Assembly: GCA_046765875.1 (NCBI GenBank)
Contig: JBKPSJ010000222.1
Coordinates: 1-45,030, forward strand
Length of the DNA: 45,030 bases
Direction: 5' to 3'
Origin: DASRHY01 sp046765875
GTDB lineage: Bacteria; Actinomycetota; Actinomycetes; Propionibacteriales; Kribbellaceae
The position numbers were made by a program, and so were the translations under genes. The notes beneath the pieces were generated by a model. It was not told the DNA's origin. It saw only the letters and a program-made list of their open reading frames with translations, and did no database searches. This document shows, one piece after another, positions 43,690-45,030 of the stretch; position 1 is the stretch's first letter; every line of letters begins with the position of its first letter.

Positions 43690-43872
43690 ATGACCGACAA
43701 GTCCAGCAAGCCGGAACCGGAAGACGACGACCTGCACAAGAAGTTCCGCGAGGCGTTGGAGCGCAAGAAGGCGCAGCACGAGAACCACCCGGGCATCGGC
43801 GCTCAGCGCGAGGGTGTCGGCGACGCGCACAACGACAAACGCCAGCGCCAGTTCCGCCGCAAATCCGGCTGA
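43690..43872 (+). CDS. DUF5302 small protein
   Basis: A 60-residue, very hydrophilic protein: acidic start (EPEDDDLHKKFREALERKK) then a basic, disordered tail (DKRQRQFRRKSG). It fits the actinobacterial DUF5302 family, whose role is unknown. GGAGGAGA precedes the ATG, and TACGAT about 20 bases further upstream is a likely -10. A hairpin terminator follows 54 bases after the stop. Confidence 0.85.
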   Translation: MTDKSSKPEPEDDDLHKKFREALERKKAQHENHPGIGAQREGVGDAHNDKRQRQFRRKSG

Positions 43873-43925
43873 CCGGAGCCTGGAGAGCCTCAGGCCTTCG
43901 GGACGCAGTAGCGCAGGTGGGTCGG

Positions 43926-43956
43926 TGATCCCGCGACGGGTTCCGCCGCGGGATCA
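43926..43956. terminator. 10-bp perfect hairpin between convergent genes
   Basis: TGATCCCGCG and CGCGGGATCA form a perfect stem with an 11-base loop, midway between the rightward DUF5302 gene and the leftward acyltransferase gene; it can serve both. Confidence 0.7.
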
Positions 43957-44048
43957 GTTCGGCCTGCTCGCCGCGGACCGCCGCGTACCCTCACCGAACA
44001 CCTCGTCGAGAGGCCCCCGCTGACGCATCGACATCACCAGACAAGGCA

Positions 44049-44867
44049 TTACGTCAACCGCAGGTAGCCGTGCCCGTTCTGCCAGCCGTGTCCGCCGGTG
44101 ACCCGGTCGAGAACAAGACGCTGCAGCGCGGTGTCGCGGGGGAGCCGGTCGAGGTGCTCCATGTCCCGGGTCCGGAACGTGAAGTACACCGCGCTGGCCG
44201 CTCCGTCGAACGGCTTCCCGTACGGCGTGAACCGCCGGTTGAACGCCGCCATGTTCGACCCGGCCGGCAACTGCTCTGCCAGCACCGGATCGAGCAGCCA
44301 GGAACCGAGCGTGGCGGTCCGCACCGGCCGGTCCGGGAAGTACCGCGCGAAGAACTCCTTGGCCTGCGCCAGGCTGTCGTCGACCGCGGCCGGGGTGAGC
44401 GGGCCGGTCTCCGGGATGTGGACGCCGACCACCCACTCGCCGGGTTCGACCCCGGGCACGTCGGCGTATTCGCGGTACAGCAGGAACTGCAGCCGCCCGA
44501 GTTGGTACAGCGAGCCGAGCCAGTGCGCCATCAGCCACCAGTACGTCTCGAACCCGAACACACCGTGCGTCATTCGATGCAGCGCCACCTGCCGACCCAG
44601 ATCGGCCAGCGTCGCCCAGCTGATCTCGTCCGAAACACCGAGCCGGGTGTGGAAGGCCCTGATGTCAGGAAGAGTACGGAGGTAGGTCGCCAGCGCGACG
44701 AATTCGTCCACAGGCTCAGCTGCCGGCTCGATCTCGGCCTGCCCGATCTGCGCGCGCAACCGCTCGGCCAGAACGGAGACCTGATCCTCGTCGACCACCA
44801 GTTGCTCGGTGTCGGCCTGGTCCTCCGGAGTGAAGCCGAGCAGCCGGTGCTGGTTAAGGTGTGGCAT
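44049..44867 (-). CDS. Acyltransferase-domain protein (NAT_N/GNAT_C type)
   Basis: A 272-residue protein. An N-terminal helical half (about 40-140: LGRQVALHRMTHGVFGFETYWW) is followed by a GNAT-like C-terminal half starting VGVHIPETGPLTPAAVDDSL, with FDRYFP-like FFARYFPDRPV and SWLLDPVLAEQLPAGSNMAAF. This pair of halves is typical of actinobacterial proteins annotated as acyltransferase domain-containing; substrate unknown. The ATG at 44867 was chosen by GGAG seven bases upstream. It shares CATG with the start of the divergent methyltransferase gene. Confidence 0.8.
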   Translation of the reverse strand: MPHLNQHRLLGFTPEDQADTEQLVVDEDQVSVLAERLRAQIGQAEIEPAAEPVDEFVALATYLRTLPDIRAFHTRLGVSDEISWATLADLGRQVALHRMTHGVFGFETYWWLMAHWLGSLYQLGRLQFLLYREYADVPGVEPGEWVVGVHIPETGPLTPAAVDDSLAQAKEFFARYFPDRPVRTATLGSWLLDPVLAEQLPAGSNMAAFNRRFTPYGKPFDGAASAVYFTFRTRDMEHLDRLPRDTALQRLVLDRVTGGHGWQNGHGYLRLT

Positions 44868-45030
44868 GTTCGGCTCCGAGGGCCCGACCCTGTTCGAACT
44901 GGCGAGGCAGGCGCTGTCCTCGACCGAGCGGGGGTACGACCTGCTCGCTCCCAAGTTCGACCACACGCCGTTCCGGACGCCGGACTTCGTCGTCGACGCG
45001 GTCGGGCGGCTGCTCGCCGCCGGCCCAGCT
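44866..45030 (+). CDS. Class I SAM-dependent methyltransferase, 5' end only
   Basis: The first 55 codons of a rightward gene that runs out of the window. PTLFELARQALSSTERGYDLL and KFDHTPFRTPD are typical of the N-terminus of a group of actinobacterial class I methyltransferases, just before the SAM-binding fold, which is not in view. The ATG overlaps the ATG of the divergent acyltransferase gene. With no ribosome site in front, a leaderless mRNA or a later start is possible. Confidence 0.7.
   Translation, partial: MFGSEGPTLFELARQALSSTERGYDLLAPKFDHTPFRTPDFVVDAVGRLLAAGPA

Overview
The window is ordinary chromosomal DNA of a high-GC actinobacterium. Three things point there: heavy use of GTG starts and ATGA/GTGA gene overlaps, several likely leaderless starts with a TAnnnT hexamer about 7-9 bases before the start codon, and actinobacterial families (DUF4245, DUF1707, DUF5302, PIN-PhoH, TIGR03668 F420 enzyme, YcnI-CopC-CopD). 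The gene mix would suit Kribbella or a related member of the Propionibacteriales, but that is inference. No tRNA, rRNA, CRISPR, insertion sequence or phage gene was seen.

Layout. 1-3.8 kb: the end of a YcnI gene, copC and copD (copper handling at the envelope), then a YyaL-type thioredoxin-fold protein. 3.8-9.6 kb: a lipoprotein, a phosphotransferase divergent from a MarR regulator, a hemolysin III homologue, and a TetR regulator divergent from a 14-helix drug exporter with duplicated operators between them. 9.7-13.6 kb: a cis-prenyltransferase, a PIN-PhoH protein behind a 313-base leader, a secreted transglycosylase-like protein and a DUF402 protein. 13.7-18 kb: class II and class I fumarases on the same strand, separated by a spermidine-synthase-like gene and a 53-residue protein. 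18-25.6 kb: DUF1707, NAD-epimerase, PfkB sugar kinase, DUF4245, a PPOX F420 enzyme, a flavodoxin plus Gdx-type SMR exporter unit with a divergent TetR regulator and two matching palindromes, and a secreted GH15 glucoamylase.

25.6-33.8 kb is the centrepiece: an eight-gene operon for aerobic form I carbon monoxide dehydrogenase. The order is coxM-coxS-coxL, an XdhC protein fused to a YHS domain, a MocA-like cytidylyltransferase, coxD (AAA+), coxG (membrane-anchored SRPBCC) and coxE (VWA). CoxMSL oxidise CO. The XdhC and MocA proteins should supply the molybdenum cofactor, CoxD/CoxE should mature the Cu-Mo site, and CoxG should tie the enzyme to the membrane. A LysR regulator lies convergent at the 3' end. 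coxE has no ordinary start codon at its conserved N-terminus.

33.7-45 kb: xseA-xseB, a secreted GH30 glycosidase, ispH, a 151/155-bp tandem repeat block with 2.4 copies, a remnant of an AHSA1/START-domain gene, rmuC, a GNAT enzyme, ychF, three small genes (DUF1905, an unnamed one, DUF5302), an acyltransferase and the start of a methyltransferase. The last two are divergent and share their start codons in a single CATG.

Most of the region is core metabolism. The parts most worth a second look are the cox operon details, the repeat block with its neighbouring gene remnant, and the palindromic operators at the regulator-controlled promoters.
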